A DNA stretch of 64,000 nt from JAEZDR01 sp039811185 (GCA_039811185.1 JBDHYF010000005.1:62001-126000); one strand, 5' to 3'; numbered from the stretch's first letter, positions 10,199 through 18,814 are shown. The notes: generated from the sequence alone by a model not told the origin. Program-made: numbers and translations.

Positions 10199-11656
10199 AT
10201 GAAAAAAATACTAATATTAATTATAGCAGCCTCGCTGGGGTTTGCCGGTTGTACCAAGGATATTTCGCGGTTCAACGAAGAAACTAAGAGCGCAGCGAAT
10301 GTTCCGGCGGAAACCTTGTTCTCAAACGGCCAAAAGGAGTTTGTCGACATCTACTCCAGCACAAACGTTAACCGGAATATTTTCCGTCTTATTTCCCAGT
10401 ACTGGACAACCACAACCTATACCGACGAGCCAAACTACGATCTGGGCACTCGAAACATTCCGGTAAATCTCTGGACGCTTTTATATAGAAATGCCCTTGC
10501 CGATTTAAATGAAGCACACAAGCTGTTTGACGCGCAGATTGCAGATGCGAAAGAGAAAGCGAACAACAAAGCGATGGCCGACATTATGATTGTGTATGGA
10601 TATTATTATCTTGTTACCACTTTTGGCGACGTGCCATACAGCGAGGCGCTGGGTAAGTCGAATTTCCCTAAGTATGACGATGCCAAAACCGTATACTACG
10701 ATTTGTTAACCCGTTTAGATGCTGACATTGCCGCGCTTGATGCATCCGGCTCCGCTATGACGAACGCTGATTTGTTATATGGTGGCGACATTGATGCCTG
10801 GAAAAAGTTTGCGAACTCCCTGAAATTAAAAATGGGGATGCTGATTGCAGACTCGGATCCCACAAAAGCAAAAGCAGTGGTGGAATCGGCGGTAGCCGGT
10901 GGCGTTTTCACATCCAATGCCGACAACGCTGTGTTTCAATACTTGGCGAGCCCGCCGAACAATAACCCAGTATGGGCAGATATCATTCAAAGCGGACGCC
11001 AAGACTATATTGCCGCCAATACCTTAACTAACGCACTTAACATGTATAACGACCCGCGGACGCCTTATTTCATCACGAAGGATGGAAGCGGTGGCTATTC
11101 GGGTGGTGTTCCGGGTAAAGGAAACTCATTTCCTGCTTTTTCTAAACCGTCAGGCTATCAATTCATCAAAACAGGAAGTTCTGATGACATTGGACGGGTA
11201 TCTTCGCCAGATTTTCCGTCAACTATCCTTTCTTACGCTGAAGTTGAACTGTTCTTAGCCGAAGCACTAAAAAGGAATTTTGCAGTTGGTGGCACGGCAC
11301 AGTCTCACTATGATGCCGGCGTTACCGCGTCCGTTAAAGAATGGGGTGCCTCAGCAGCAAGTGCGGCAACCTATCTTGCTCAGCCGGGTGTTTCCTACAA
11401 CGATGCGAACTGGAAAGCGCAGATAGCACTACAACAATGGCTCGCATATTACAATCGTGGGTTAGATGGCTGGACATCTGTCCGCCGCCTGGATGCACCA
11501 ACAATGGCTACTCCACTCAATCCAAAGTCTGATTTCCCGACACGCTTTAGTTATCCATCTACAGAAGGAAACGTAAATGCCGGCAGCTACCAGGCCGCAA
11601 TTGCAGCTATGGGAGGCGACGCAGTTACCATTAAACTGTTCTGGGATAAATTTTAA
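10199..11656 (+). CDS. SusD/RagB-family outer membrane lipoprotein
   Basis: The 485-residue protein has a lipoprotein signal with cysteine at residue 18 (LGFAGC). An alpha-helical TPR-like region follows, with LWTLLYRNALADLNEAHKL and YYYLVTTFGDVPYSEALG, typical of the SusD-like group. The C-terminal region has the family pattern YNRGLDGWTSVRRLD. It caps the adjacent SusC barrel and captures the ligand at the cell surface. It forms a two-gene operon with SusC and ends at a strong terminator. The ligand is unknown. Confidence 0.93.
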   Translation: MKKILILIIAASLGFAGCTKDISRFNEETKSAANVPAETLFSNGQKEFVDIYSSTNVNRNIFRLISQYWTTTTYTDEPNYDLGTRNIPVNLWTLLYRNALADLNEAHKLFDAQIADAKEKANNKAMADIMIVYGYYYLVTTFGDVPYSEALGKSNFPKYDDAKTVYYDLLTRLDADIAALDASGSAMTNADLLYGGDIDAWKKFANSLKLKMGMLIADSDPTKAKAVVESAVAGGVFTSNADNAVFQYLASPPNNNPVWADIIQSGRQDYIAANTLTNALNMYNDPRTPYFITKDGSGGYSGGVPGKGNSFPAFSKPSGYQFIKTGSSDDIGRVSSPDFPSTILSYAEVELFLAEALKRNFAVGGTAQSHYDAGVTASVKEWGASAASAATYLAQPGVSYNDANWKAQIALQQWLAYYNRGLDGWTSVRRLDAPTMATPLNPKSDFPTRFSYPSTEGNVNAGSYQAAIAAMGGDAVTIKLFWDKF

Positions 11657-11675
11657 ACACTGAATTCATCCTGTC

Positions 11676-11707
11676 ATAGGCTGCCAGATACGGCAGCCTA
11701 TTTTTTT
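11676..11707. terminator. Intrinsic terminator after the SusC/SusD pair
   Basis: A perfect 10-bp stem ATAGGCTGCC/GGCAGCCTAT with a 6-nt loop is followed by seven T residues. The T tract abuts the stop codon of the convergent DUF5686 gene. Confidence 0.92.
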
Positions 11708-14177
11708 ATCGCTTACCCGACAACAGCCCGGGAATGCCCACCCGCACACCATCCAGCACCACACCGTTTTTCCCGAAAGCCCGGATAAAGTCAACTCTAA
11801 TCACTTTTAAAATGTTTTCAACCGAGAAAAACACTTCATAATGCCACATATCCTGATTAATATTGATGCCGTTACCACCCACAACAAAAAACCAGTTCAA
11901 TCGGCGGAAGCCGGGAATTTTATTAGATATGAGGCCGTTTAAATGGTATTCGCCATGCACATAGCGGTAGAAGGGCGCAGCGGTGCTAAACTGATAAAGC
12001 GATGCAAGCTGAAAGCTACTGAGATATTCCGAAGCCAGAATGCCGACGTTGCCGGTAAAATGTTTGTAATCGGGAATAAAAGATTGTTTGTTGTCTAAAA
12101 ACCCGCCTGCTCCTATATTGTATCCCAGGCTGCCGCCAAGTTTTAAATTGATGTTCTGGCTTACCGAAAAATTCCACTTCAAATAATCAGTAGAGCTATT
12201 GAATACACTCGGTATTCCTTTAGTAGCAGAAAGGCTGAACGATGGATAAGGCGACCCGATTGCAAGCGTTCGCTCGGGAAACTGAATGTATTTTGTGCCT
12301 GGCTGCCAGTTAACCACGAGCGAAGCATTCAGTGCATTGTGCTCCGGTAAGTTTGTAGCCGTAATTTCCGTTGGATAGTTGGGTGTAAAAAATTTGTTCT
12401 CCACTGTGCGCCATGTGTAAAAACTCGTGTTCTCCAAGGGCATCCGATGCTGAAACTCTACCGATACGCCAATTTTAAACCCGCGCTTCAACACTTGCTG
12501 AAAACCGGCGTTTACAAATGCTGCTTCATAAATTTTCATGAGATTTTCCTTCCACCATAAAGTGGCTATGCTGTTGGTGCGTTCGCTGACCGGCTCCGAG
12601 TTGTTGAACTGAAAAATTGTTTTCCCGCCCGATAAATTAAAGCGGGTGGTGCGCTTATAGCCGGGGTTATATTTCAGATTTACCGCGGTATTAATATGCT
12701 CGTTGCTAAACCCGTAACGCAGCCGCGGCTGTACACTCAGCCAGTTATTTTTCCTAAATTCCTTTGTAATGGTGGGCGACAGCGATACCGCAACGCCTTC
12801 CACCGTGTTGTAGGTAACCACATCGAGTAAGGGCTGAACAGCAATTTCTGTTTTCTTTTTCGAAATGGAAAACGTTTGCCCGGTTAGTATCAGCTGCGAC
12901 ATCGAGGGCTTGTTGCGATTTCTGTCGATAGAGTCCAGATAGGCCGGACTGTTCTTTAAAATTTCGATGCTGTCTTTCTTATGATAGTCGGCAATCTCTT
13001 CTTGCTGCAACGGTATGGGCCGCACGGTATCCCAATAATTTTTTTCCTTTTTGTTGGAGCTGTCGGTGAATATCAAAACCGTATTGTCGAAGAAGTTTTT
13101 CGGAAACACCGGATTTAAGTCGTACTTATCATATACCTGAAGGAAGCTCCCGTGCGCATCAAATCCAAGAATTTTAATGGCGGGATAAAGCACCTGTTGT
13201 TTCACCACCCAGTGCTTGCCTATCGGCATCAGTATTTGTTCAATGGTAAGCGTATCTATTAGCTGCATTTGTTGCTTTTTCAGCAGCACAAGCTTTACGC
13301 TGTGGATACGCCATTCGTCTTCAATAATGTTGATGATGCCGGAAAATAAAGGCTCAAACTTTCTTTTCGGAATTACACGGATACGGCTGATTTCTTTGCC
13401 ATTCTCGTAAAAGCTTCCTTCATACTTATAACGATAATAAGTTAATGCGTTAGTGGATATGGGAGAGATGAAGCCGCGCGGATTAATGCCCCTTCCCAAA
13501 GAAATGTTGTTGTTATAAAATGATATAATTTGCGGCGCACTGAAACCGAAGCCGTTTGTTTGCCCGCTCACTCTCGTGCTAACCACTTCAATCTTCGATT
13601 TACCTTCGTTTTTCGAGTATTGAGCAAGCGTTTCCGACAGATAAATCATCTTCTTTTTCGAGCTGTCTTTTCCATCCACATAATCATCCGACTGGCCATC
13701 GTCAAACTCAACTTTCGAACCCAGAAATTTTGTTGGATAATCGCGCAGCTTCAGGTTCCCTTTTATATATACTTCGGCCGTAAACTTTTTAATTTCGTTT
13801 TCGTACTCCGGACGCTTTTTAATAGCGTTTCGGATAATTGCGTATGCAGGATCTTCTCCACCCGCTTTTACAGTAATATTGTTTAAGTTATAGGATTGAG
13901 GTTCCAGTTCCAAGTTCAGCACCTCATCGCCGGAAATGTTCACTTGTGTGGTTACTCCCTTATAACCCACATACTGGCAAATAACCGTATGTGTGCCACG
14001 CCCCACTGCAAGCCGGTACCGGCCGGCCTCGTTTGCCGTGGTACCTAAGTTAGTGCCTTTAATAAGGATGGATGCGAACGGAAGCGGCTTGCCGTTACCG
14101 GTTACGGTTCCGGAAACCGACTGCCCGAAACAGGCAAGAGCAAAGAAGAAAGAGAGGGTGAGAAAACAAAACTTCAT
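11706..14177 (-). CDS. DUF5686 protein with carboxypeptidase-regulatory-like domain
   Basis: From ATG at 14177 the product is 823 residues. It has a signal peptide (MKFCFLTLSFFFALACFGQ), a CarboxypepD_reg-like beta sandwich at about 20-105 (VSGTVTGNGKPLPFASILIKG), and a long C-terminal region typical of DUF5686. Its last third, rich in alternating aromatic and polar residues, looks like an outer-membrane beta barrel. This family is widespread in Bacteroidota and has no settled function; a role at the outer membrane is an inference. ATG at 14183 (MFMKF) is equally possible. A GTG at 14225 would add an unlikely N-terminal extension. Confidence 0.85.
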   Translation of the reverse strand: MKFCFLTLSFFFALACFGQSVSGTVTGNGKPLPFASILIKGTNLGTTANEAGRYRLAVGRGTHTVICQYVGYKGVTTQVNISGDEVLNLELEPQSYNLNNITVKAGGEDPAYAIIRNAIKKRPEYENEIKKFTAEVYIKGNLKLRDYPTKFLGSKVEFDDGQSDDYVDGKDSSKKKMIYLSETLAQYSKNEGKSKIEVVSTRVSGQTNGFGFSAPQIISFYNNNISLGRGINPRGFISPISTNALTYYRYKYEGSFYENGKEISRIRVIPKRKFEPLFSGIINIIEDEWRIHSVKLVLLKKQQMQLIDTLTIEQILMPIGKHWVVKQQVLYPAIKILGFDAHGSFLQVYDKYDLNPVFPKNFFDNTVLIFTDSSNKKEKNYWDTVRPIPLQQEEIADYHKKDSIEILKNSPAYLDSIDRNRNKPSMSQLILTGQTFSISKKKTEIAVQPLLDVVTYNTVEGVAVSLSPTITKEFRKNNWLSVQPRLRYGFSNEHINTAVNLKYNPGYKRTTRFNLSGGKTIFQFNNSEPVSERTNSIATLWWKENLMKIYEAAFVNAGFQQVLKRGFKIGVSVEFQHRMPLENTSFYTWRTVENKFFTPNYPTEITATNLPEHNALNASLVVNWQPGTKYIQFPERTLAIGSPYPSFSLSATKGIPSVFNSSTDYLKWNFSVSQNINLKLGGSLGYNIGAGGFLDNKQSFIPDYKHFTGNVGILASEYLSSFQLASLYQFSTAAPFYRYVHGEYHLNGLISNKIPGFRRLNWFFVVGGNGININQDMWHYEVFFSVENILKVIRVDFIRAFGKNGVVLDGVRVGIPGLLSGKR

Positions 14178-14288
14178 AAACATGGGTTGGTATGTAAAAT
14201 TGCGGAGATTACTACTTTGTTGCACATTTTTAACGAAATTCGGTTGAATGTTATGACGAGCGGTTCGTCTGAAACATCTATTAATCTC

Positions 14289-14296
14289 TAACTTTG
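14289..14296 (+). promoter_or_regulatory. Candidate -7 promoter element (TAACTTTG)
   Basis: An exact TAnnTTTG match ends 18 bases before the ATG at 14315. The expected -33 position holds only a partial match (TTC). Confidence 0.45.
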
Positions 14297-14314
14297 AGTT
14301 TTAAATTACAGCTT

Positions 14315-14686
14315 ATGCGCAACTTTTTATTTCTTTTATTTTTAGCTGCCGGTTTTAGCGTTTCGGCTCAATCGGTTGATGCCGATCAGAACCCAAACTA
14401 CGAGGTGAGCCGGAAAAAATATATGAAGATGAAGGATTCGCTTCTGTATGCCAGCAACACCACCATTCAGGAAACATATAAGGCGTACGACTGGTATGAA
14501 GCCAAACTGGAACGCAAAGCCGAGCGCCGCCAGCGCCGTAACCAAATGCGCACCATGAGGAGTTTGTATAATTATCAGTATTCCGATCCCTATTACTACC
14601 CTTCTAACCATTCCTTCTTTTCCAATTTCATGCGCTACAGGCCCTACATAGGATATCGTACGGGCGACTGGTTTTTTGGATTTTAA
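14315..14686 (+). CDS. Small secreted protein, unknown function
   Basis: The 123-residue protein has a clear signal peptide (MRNFLFLLFLAAGFSVSAQ). The mature part is very basic in the middle (ERKAERRQRRNQMRTMR) and tyrosine-rich after it (YNYQYSDPYYYPS), ending YIGYRTGDWFFGF. No family is recognised. It precedes the LpoB-like gene by 27 bases and is probably co-transcribed with it, which hints at a periplasmic or outer-membrane role. ATG at 14315 starts the signal peptide; a TTG at 14294 is less likely. Confidence 0.7.
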   Translation: MRNFLFLLFLAAGFSVSAQSVDADQNPNYEVSRKKYMKMKDSLLYASNTTIQETYKAYDWYEAKLERKAERRQRRNQMRTMRSLYNYQYSDPYYYPSNHSFFSNFMRYRPYIGYRTGDWFFGF

Positions 14687-14713
14687 TTCTTTATCAATTC
14701 TAAACACATCTAT

Positions 14714-15304
14714 ATGTTCACCAAAAAAGTACCTGTTTATTTTTTTATTGCCCTTTTTACGCTCGGATTATTTTCCTGCGCACGCCAGGTTACCCGGATC
14801 GATCCAACAGAAACAAAAGATATCAGTGGCGGATGGAATAATGCCGACAGCCGAATGGTTGCAGAAGAAATGATGAAAGATATTGTTTCCCGCCAATGGC
14901 TCACGAATCACTTGCAAAGTACCGGAAAAAAGCCCGTTATTATTGTGGGTTTTGTTACCAACAAATCGCATGAGCATATTGAAGCAGAAACATTTATGAA
15001 AGACCTCGAAAAGTCGTTTGTGAATTCCGACAAAATTAAGCTGGTGCAAAGCGGTAAAAAGAGAGAAGAAATCAGAGGCGAAAGGGCCGATCAGCAAACC
15101 AACGCTTCGCAAAGCACTATGAAGAAGTTCGGACTTGAAGTAGGAGCCGACTACATGCTTCAGGGTTCGATTAACTCCATTGTTGATGCGCACAAAAAGC
15201 AAAAAGTGGTGCAATATCAGGTAGATCTGGAACTTACAAATTTGCAGACCAATGAGGTGGTTTGGATAGGCGACAAAAAAATTGCTAAATACGTTAAGAA
15301 TTAA
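14714..15304 (+). CDS. LpoB-like penicillin-binding protein activator lipoprotein
   Basis: The 196-residue protein has a lipobox ending in cysteine 22 (LGLFSC). It then shows the LpoB/CsgG-like fold: SRMVAEEMMKDIVSRQWL, PVIIVGFVTNKSHEHI, GADYMLQGSINSIVD and VDLELTNLQTNEVVWIGDKKI. In Escherichia coli LpoB spans the periplasm and activates the peptidoglycan synthase PBP1B; in Bacteroidota the partner is not established. It sits between a small secreted protein and a COG3014-like lipoprotein, a recurrent neighbour. Confidence 0.88.
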   Translation: MFTKKVPVYFFIALFTLGLFSCARQVTRIDPTETKDISGGWNNADSRMVAEEMMKDIVSRQWLTNHLQSTGKKPVIIVGFVTNKSHEHIEAETFMKDLEKSFVNSDKIKLVQSGKKREEIRGERADQQTNASQSTMKKFGLEVGADYMLQGSINSIVDAHKKQKVVQYQVDLELTNLQTNEVVWIGDKKIAKYVKN

Positions 15305-15311
15305 AATTTCG

Positions 15312-16694
15312 ATGATAAAATTCTGGCAGGCAGCCATTATTGTATTGGTGATGCCTGCTTTTTTTTCGTGTGCTTCCTACCGTGAGCGCATTAACGCTTA
15401 CTACAGCCAGTTGCGTCAGGGCGATTATCCTGCGGCCGAAACGACCTTAGACCAGAACAAGTTGCTGCGATACAAACGCAACCGTTTGCTTTATTTTTTA
15501 GAAAAAGGATATGTGCTGCATTTGCAAAAGCAGTTCGACAGCAGCAATGCCTATTTTAATGCTGCCGACCGTATTGTAGATGAGGGTAAGCAAGGCGCAA
15601 AGGATATTGCCACCGCAGCCCTGCTGAACCCAATGTTTGTTAAATATCGTATTGAAGACCACGAGCGCTTTTTGATGCACTATTATAAGGCACTGAACTA
15701 TCTCTACCTAAATAAAACAGAAGATGCATTGGTGGAAGCAAGGCGGATTTCGCTTGCACAAAACGCCGTTGCCGGCCAGCACAGCGTTACCACCAAAAAG
15801 TTTTCGGCCGATGCCTTCGCACTGATATTGCAGGGCGTTATTTACGAAAAAGCCAACGACATCAACAATGCGTTTATTGCTTACCGGAATGCGGCTGATG
15901 TGTTTTTAAAGGCTGACGGCGGCCTGTATTACGGCGTAAGTTGTCCACTACAATTAAAGCAAGATGTGCTGCGTACTGCCTGGCTTATGGGTTTCCAAAA
16001 CGATTTAAACTATTACGAAAAGCAGTTTAAACTGAAGTTTGATAAATCGTTTTTGGGTGGTGAACGGCAAGCAATTGTATTTGCCGAACTGGGTATGGCG
16101 CCGGTAAAAGAAGAAGTGAATACGGTGTTTACGCTGGTGAAAAACGATGCGGGATTTTTCTTTTCTGATTATTTAAACAACCGGTTTCCGATAGATTTTT
16201 CGGTGGGTATTCATGCAAGCCAGCTAACCGGTATCAGCGATTTAAAAACGTTTCGCCTTGCGTTGCCGGCCTATGCGGTTCAGCCGTCCCGGTTTCAATC
16301 GGTGGCGCTGTTGGCTGCCGACAGCAGCCTTCATGGCTTTGAGAAAGTGGAAGATGTAAACGTTTTGGCGAAAAGCCTGCTGAGTGAAAGGATGGTGAAA
16401 GAGGTTTCGGTAGCGTTAAGCCGGTTGTTACTGAAAAAACTTGCCGAAAATGAGGTGAAGAAAAAAGATAAGGGCTGGGGTGGCGTTTTTGAAGCCGTAA
16501 ACTTTTTTACTGAGAAGGCCGATACGCGAAACTGGCAGTCGTTGCCTGCGGCTATTTACTATGCCCGGGTGAATGTAAAGCCAGGAGAGAATCATTTAAC
16601 GATAAAGCTCAATGGTGCCGCGGGGCGGCAGTTGAGTATTGAGCCCGGTGCAGGCGAGCGGCTTACGGTGGTGAACATTCGCGAGATGAAATAG
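15312..16694 (+). CDS. COG3014-like TPR lipoprotein
   Basis: From ATG at 15312 the product is 460 residues. A lipoprotein signal ends at the cysteine of MPAFFSCASY. TPR-like helices follow (ERINAYYSQLRQGDYPAAETTL, FLMHYYKALNYLYLNKTEDALVEARR) and then a beta-rich C-terminal half. This matches the uncharacterised COG3014 group, which is often found beside LpoB-like genes. It starts 7 bases after the LpoB-like stop, so the two are one transcription unit. A role in cell-wall synthesis or envelope assembly is inferred from that link only. Confidence 0.8.
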   Translation: MIKFWQAAIIVLVMPAFFSCASYRERINAYYSQLRQGDYPAAETTLDQNKLLRYKRNRLLYFLEKGYVLHLQKQFDSSNAYFNAADRIVDEGKQGAKDIATAALLNPMFVKYRIEDHERFLMHYYKALNYLYLNKTEDALVEARRISLAQNAVAGQHSVTTKKFSADAFALILQGVIYEKANDINNAFIAYRNAADVFLKADGGLYYGVSCPLQLKQDVLRTAWLMGFQNDLNYYEKQFKLKFDKSFLGGERQAIVFAELGMAPVKEEVNTVFTLVKNDAGFFFSDYLNNRFPIDFSVGIHASQLTGISDLKTFRLALPAYAVQPSRFQSVALLAADSSLHGFEKVEDVNVLAKSLLSERMVKEVSVALSRLLLKKLAENEVKKKDKGWGGVFEAVNFFTEKADTRNWQSLPAAIYYARVNVKPGENHLTIKLNGAAGRQLSIEPGAGERLTVVNIREMK

Positions 16695-16716
16695 TTTCTT
16701 TGGTTTAGAAGAAAGC

Positions 16717-16810
16717 CGTTGGTGTGCAGGGGTTTGAGCGCTGCCTGCCGAACTGAACCCTGAAGGGTGCGACGCGACGGGAGGCGATGAGCGGAATGGC
16801 GCTGACCCCA
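16717..16810. other. GC-rich folded intergenic element
   Basis: This stretch is clearly richer in GC than its AT-rich surroundings. It can fold as nested stems: GGGGT 16729-16733 with ACCCC 16805-16809, AGCGC 16737-16741 with GCGCT 16799-16803, GCCTgCCG 16743-16750 with CGGgAGGC 16778-16785, and an apical ACCC-TGAA-GGGT at 16757-16768. No coding frame on either strand is convincing. It could be a repetitive extragenic palindrome or a structured 3' UTR of the lipoprotein operon. Confidence 0.5.
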
Positions 16811-16822
16811 TAAAAAAACAAC

Positions 16823-16867
16823 TCCTTTCGACGGTATAAAAATTTGCCGAAGGATTTTGATTTTTTT
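16823..16867 (+). terminator. Probable terminator of the LpoB/COG3014 operon
   Basis: An imperfect stem TCCTT..CGG / CCG-AAGGA (16823-16854) is followed by TTTTGATTTTTTT. It separates the lipoprotein genes from the ribosomal operon promoter. Confidence 0.6.
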
Positions 16868-16890
16868 GGCGAATTAATTTTGAAAAATAT

Positions 16891-16942
16891 TTTGCGGTCT
16901 GATAAATACGCTTACCTTTGCGCTCCCAATCTGAAAATTGGG
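16891..16942 (+). promoter_or_regulatory. Promoter of the S10-spc operon with a hairpin at the start of the transcript
   Basis: TTTG at 16891-16894 and TACCTTTG at 16913-16920, 18 bases apart, match the Bacteroidota -33/-7 consensus. Transcription should begin near 16924. A perfect 6-bp stem CCCAAT/ATTGGG (16925-16930, 16937-16942) with loop CTGAAA therefore forms at the very 5' end of the mRNA, 8 bases before the rpsJ ATG. Confidence 0.8.
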
Positions 16943-16950
16943 CTTTAATT

Positions 16951-17256
16951 ATGTCTCAGAGAATACGAATCAAATTACAATCTTATGATCACAGCCTGGT
17001 AGACAAATCGGCTGAGAAAATTGTTAAAACAGTACGTGGAACCGGAGCCGTAGTTACGGGGCCTATTCCTTTGCCTACGCGTAAGAAAATTTTTACGGTT
17101 TTGCGCTCGCCGCACGTAAACAAAAAAAGCCGTGAGCAGTTTCAGCTGGCTACGCATAAGCGTTTATTGGATATTTATACTTCTTCTTCAAGAACCGTTG
17201 ACGCATTGAGCAAGCTTGATTTGCCATCGGGTGTTGAGGTTGAAATTAAAGCATAG
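16951..17256 (+). CDS. rpsJ: 30S ribosomal protein S10
   Basis: The 101-residue protein (MSQRIRIKLQSYDHSLVDKS...) carries the conserved GPIPLPTRKKIFTVLRSPHVNK segment split across the RNA-binding loop. S10 belongs to the 30S head and, as NusE, joins NusB in antitermination. ATG at 16951 is the family start. It is normally preceded by rpsL-rpsG-fusA in this phylum, but here it has its own promoter. An unusually long 282-base gap separates it from rplC. Confidence 0.98.
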   Translation: MSQRIRIKLQSYDHSLVDKSAEKIVKTVRGTGAVVTGPIPLPTRKKIFTVLRSPHVNKKSREQFQLATHKRLLDIYTSSSRTVDALSKLDLPSGVEVEIKA

Positions 17257-17538
17257 AATGTTTTCGGTTGTAACCGGGCATTCGGCAAAAAAAGTTCTTA
17301 TCAATCATCTCTCAATCAGGTTGCTGCGGCAGTTTTGAGAAAAGAGCTCTGAAAAAAAATAACCGCTCAGTAAAAGAGCAAAACATATAAACAAGCCCTT
17401 CGAGGTTTGTTTACTGCCGGTACTTCTGCTTCTCGAAGTTGAGAAAACAAAAGAAAAGGTCGGTTGATAAACAAAGGATTGAATTCTGTTCATCGCAGAA
17501 TGTCCTTCGAACCTTGCGGGGGCAAAAACCGCAAAAAG
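17257..17538 (+). promoter_or_regulatory. Structured leader between rpsJ and rplC
   Basis: This 282-base gap contains no gene, promoter match or T-tracted terminator. It holds several stems. One is GAATG..TTCGGT-TGTA-ACCGGG-CATTC at 17256-17283, starting on the last base of the rpsJ stop. Others are TCTCAA/TTGAGA 17310-17340, TAAACAAGCC/GGTTTGTTTA 17388-17413 (one G-U pair), ATTCTG/CAGAAT 17483-17501 and TTGCGG/CCGCAA 17514-17534. Competing pairings exist: CGGCAGT 17327-17333 with ACTGCCG 17413-17419, CTTCGAG 17398-17404 with CTCGAAG 17432-17438, and a second TTGAGA at 17439-17444. It looks like a regulatory leader for rplC and downstream genes. Confidence 0.6.
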
Positions 17539-18156
17539 ATGAAAGGAATAATTGGAAAAAAAATTGGTATGACCAGCGTTTTTGGCGCCGACGGCAAACA
17601 GACTGCCTGCACCATTATTGAAGCTGGGCCATGTGTGGTAACACAGGTAAAAACCGAAGAAAAAGACGGTTACAGCGCACTGCAACTTGCTTTCGGCGAC
17701 AAGAAAGAGAAAAACACTACTAAAGCCGAATTGAATCACTTTTCTAAAGCAAGCACTTCTCCCAAACATTTTGTAAAAGAATTTCGCAACTGCTCACTCG
17801 AAAAAAATATCGGTGAAACGATTACTGCCGACATTTTTGCCGAAGGTGAAAAAGTAGATGTGGTGGGTACCACAAAAGGTAAAGGCTTTCAGGGTGTGGT
17901 TAAACGCCATGGCTTTGCCGGTGTGGGCGAACAATCGCACGGTCAGCACGACCGTCAGAGAGCGCCGGGTTCAATTGGCGGATCTTCTTATCCTTCAAGA
18001 GTATTTAAAGGAATGAGGATGGCCGGCCGCATGGGTAACGACCGTGTGAAGTTGAAAGGCTTACAGATTATAAAAGTATTTCCTGATAAAAATTACATTT
18101 TAGTTAGCGGATCGGTTCCGGGTCATAACGGTTCTATCGTTTTAATTCAGAAGTAA
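17539..18156 (+). CDS. rplC: 50S ribosomal protein L3
   Basis: The 205-residue protein starts MKGIIGKKIGMTSVF and contains the central extension GFAGVGEQSHGQHDRQR and FKGMRMAGRMGNDRVKLK, which reach towards the peptidyl transferase centre. Aligned with E. coli L3, the glutamine methylated by PrmB is replaced by serine (GSIGGSSYPS). ATG at 17539 is the family start. An in-frame ATG at 17500 would add 13 residues (MSFEPCGGKNRKK), with a hairpin lying between the two start codons. Confidence 0.97.
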   Translation: MKGIIGKKIGMTSVFGADGKQTACTIIEAGPCVVTQVKTEEKDGYSALQLAFGDKKEKNTTKAELNHFSKASTSPKHFVKEFRNCSLEKNIGETITADIFAEGEKVDVVGTTKGKGFQGVVKRHGFAGVGEQSHGQHDRQRAPGSIGGSSYPSRVFKGMRMAGRMGNDRVKLKGLQIIKVFPDKNYILVSGSVPGHNGSIVLIQK

Positions 18157-18175
18157 TCCTAAAAATCTTAAGAAA

Positions 18176-18814
18176 ATGCAATTAGACGTTTTAAATATAC
18201 AAGGACAAAAAACAGGCAGAACAATTGAATTGCCTGATGAAATTTTTGCCGCAGAACCGAATGACCACGTAATTTACCTGGCGGTTAAACAATACCAGGC
18301 CGCTCAGCGTCAGGGAACACATAAGGTAAAAACGCGTGCTGAAGTAAAAGGCGCAAGCCGTAAACTGCACAAACAAAAAGGAACCGGTGGAAGCCGTAAG
18401 GGGAATATCCGTAACCCTTTGTATAAAGGTGGCGGTACCATTTTCGGACCTAAGCCGCGCAGTTATGGTTTTAAACTGAACCGTAAAGTAAAAGACCTGG
18501 CAAAAATTTCTGCGCTTAGCTATAAAGCAAAAGAACAGGCGTTGTTTGTTGTAGAAGACATTACGCTGGATACACCAAAAACAAAGCAGGCTTTTGATGT
18601 ATTGAAAGGTTTAAACGTAGCCGACAAAAAATCGCTTGTGGTACTTGCAGATTATAACGACAATCTTACCATGAGTGTAAGAAATATTCCATCTGCTGCG
18701 ACTACTTTGCTGGCAGACATCAACACTTACGATATAATAAATGCAGATGTGCTTATTTTAACTGAATCGGCTGCGGGTATTTTTACCGATGCGGATGAAG
18801 TTGCGGAGGCATAA
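18176..18814 (+). CDS. rplD: 50S ribosomal protein L4
   Basis: The 212-residue protein has the L4 internal loop: EVKGASRKLHKQKGTGGSRKG, and GPKPRSYGFKLNRKVK. This loop lines the peptide exit tunnel. In enterobacteria L4 represses the S10 operon through the mRNA leader; whether that happens here is unknown, but the nearby rpsJ-rplC leader makes it worth asking. It follows rplC by 19 bases. Confidence 0.97.
   Translation: MQLDVLNIQGQKTGRTIELPDEIFAAEPNDHVIYLAVKQYQAAQRQGTHKVKTRAEVKGASRKLHKQKGTGGSRKGNIRNPLYKGGGTIFGPKPRSYGFKLNRKVKDLAKISALSYKAKEQALFVVEDITLDTPKTKQAFDVLKGLNVADKKSLVVLADYNDNLTMSVRNIPSAATTLLADINTYDIINADVLILTESAAGIFTDADEVAEA

Noticed and set aside
17256..17290. Terminator after rpsJ
   Set aside because: The hairpin is strong but is followed by an A run, not a T run, so I treat it as part of a leader.
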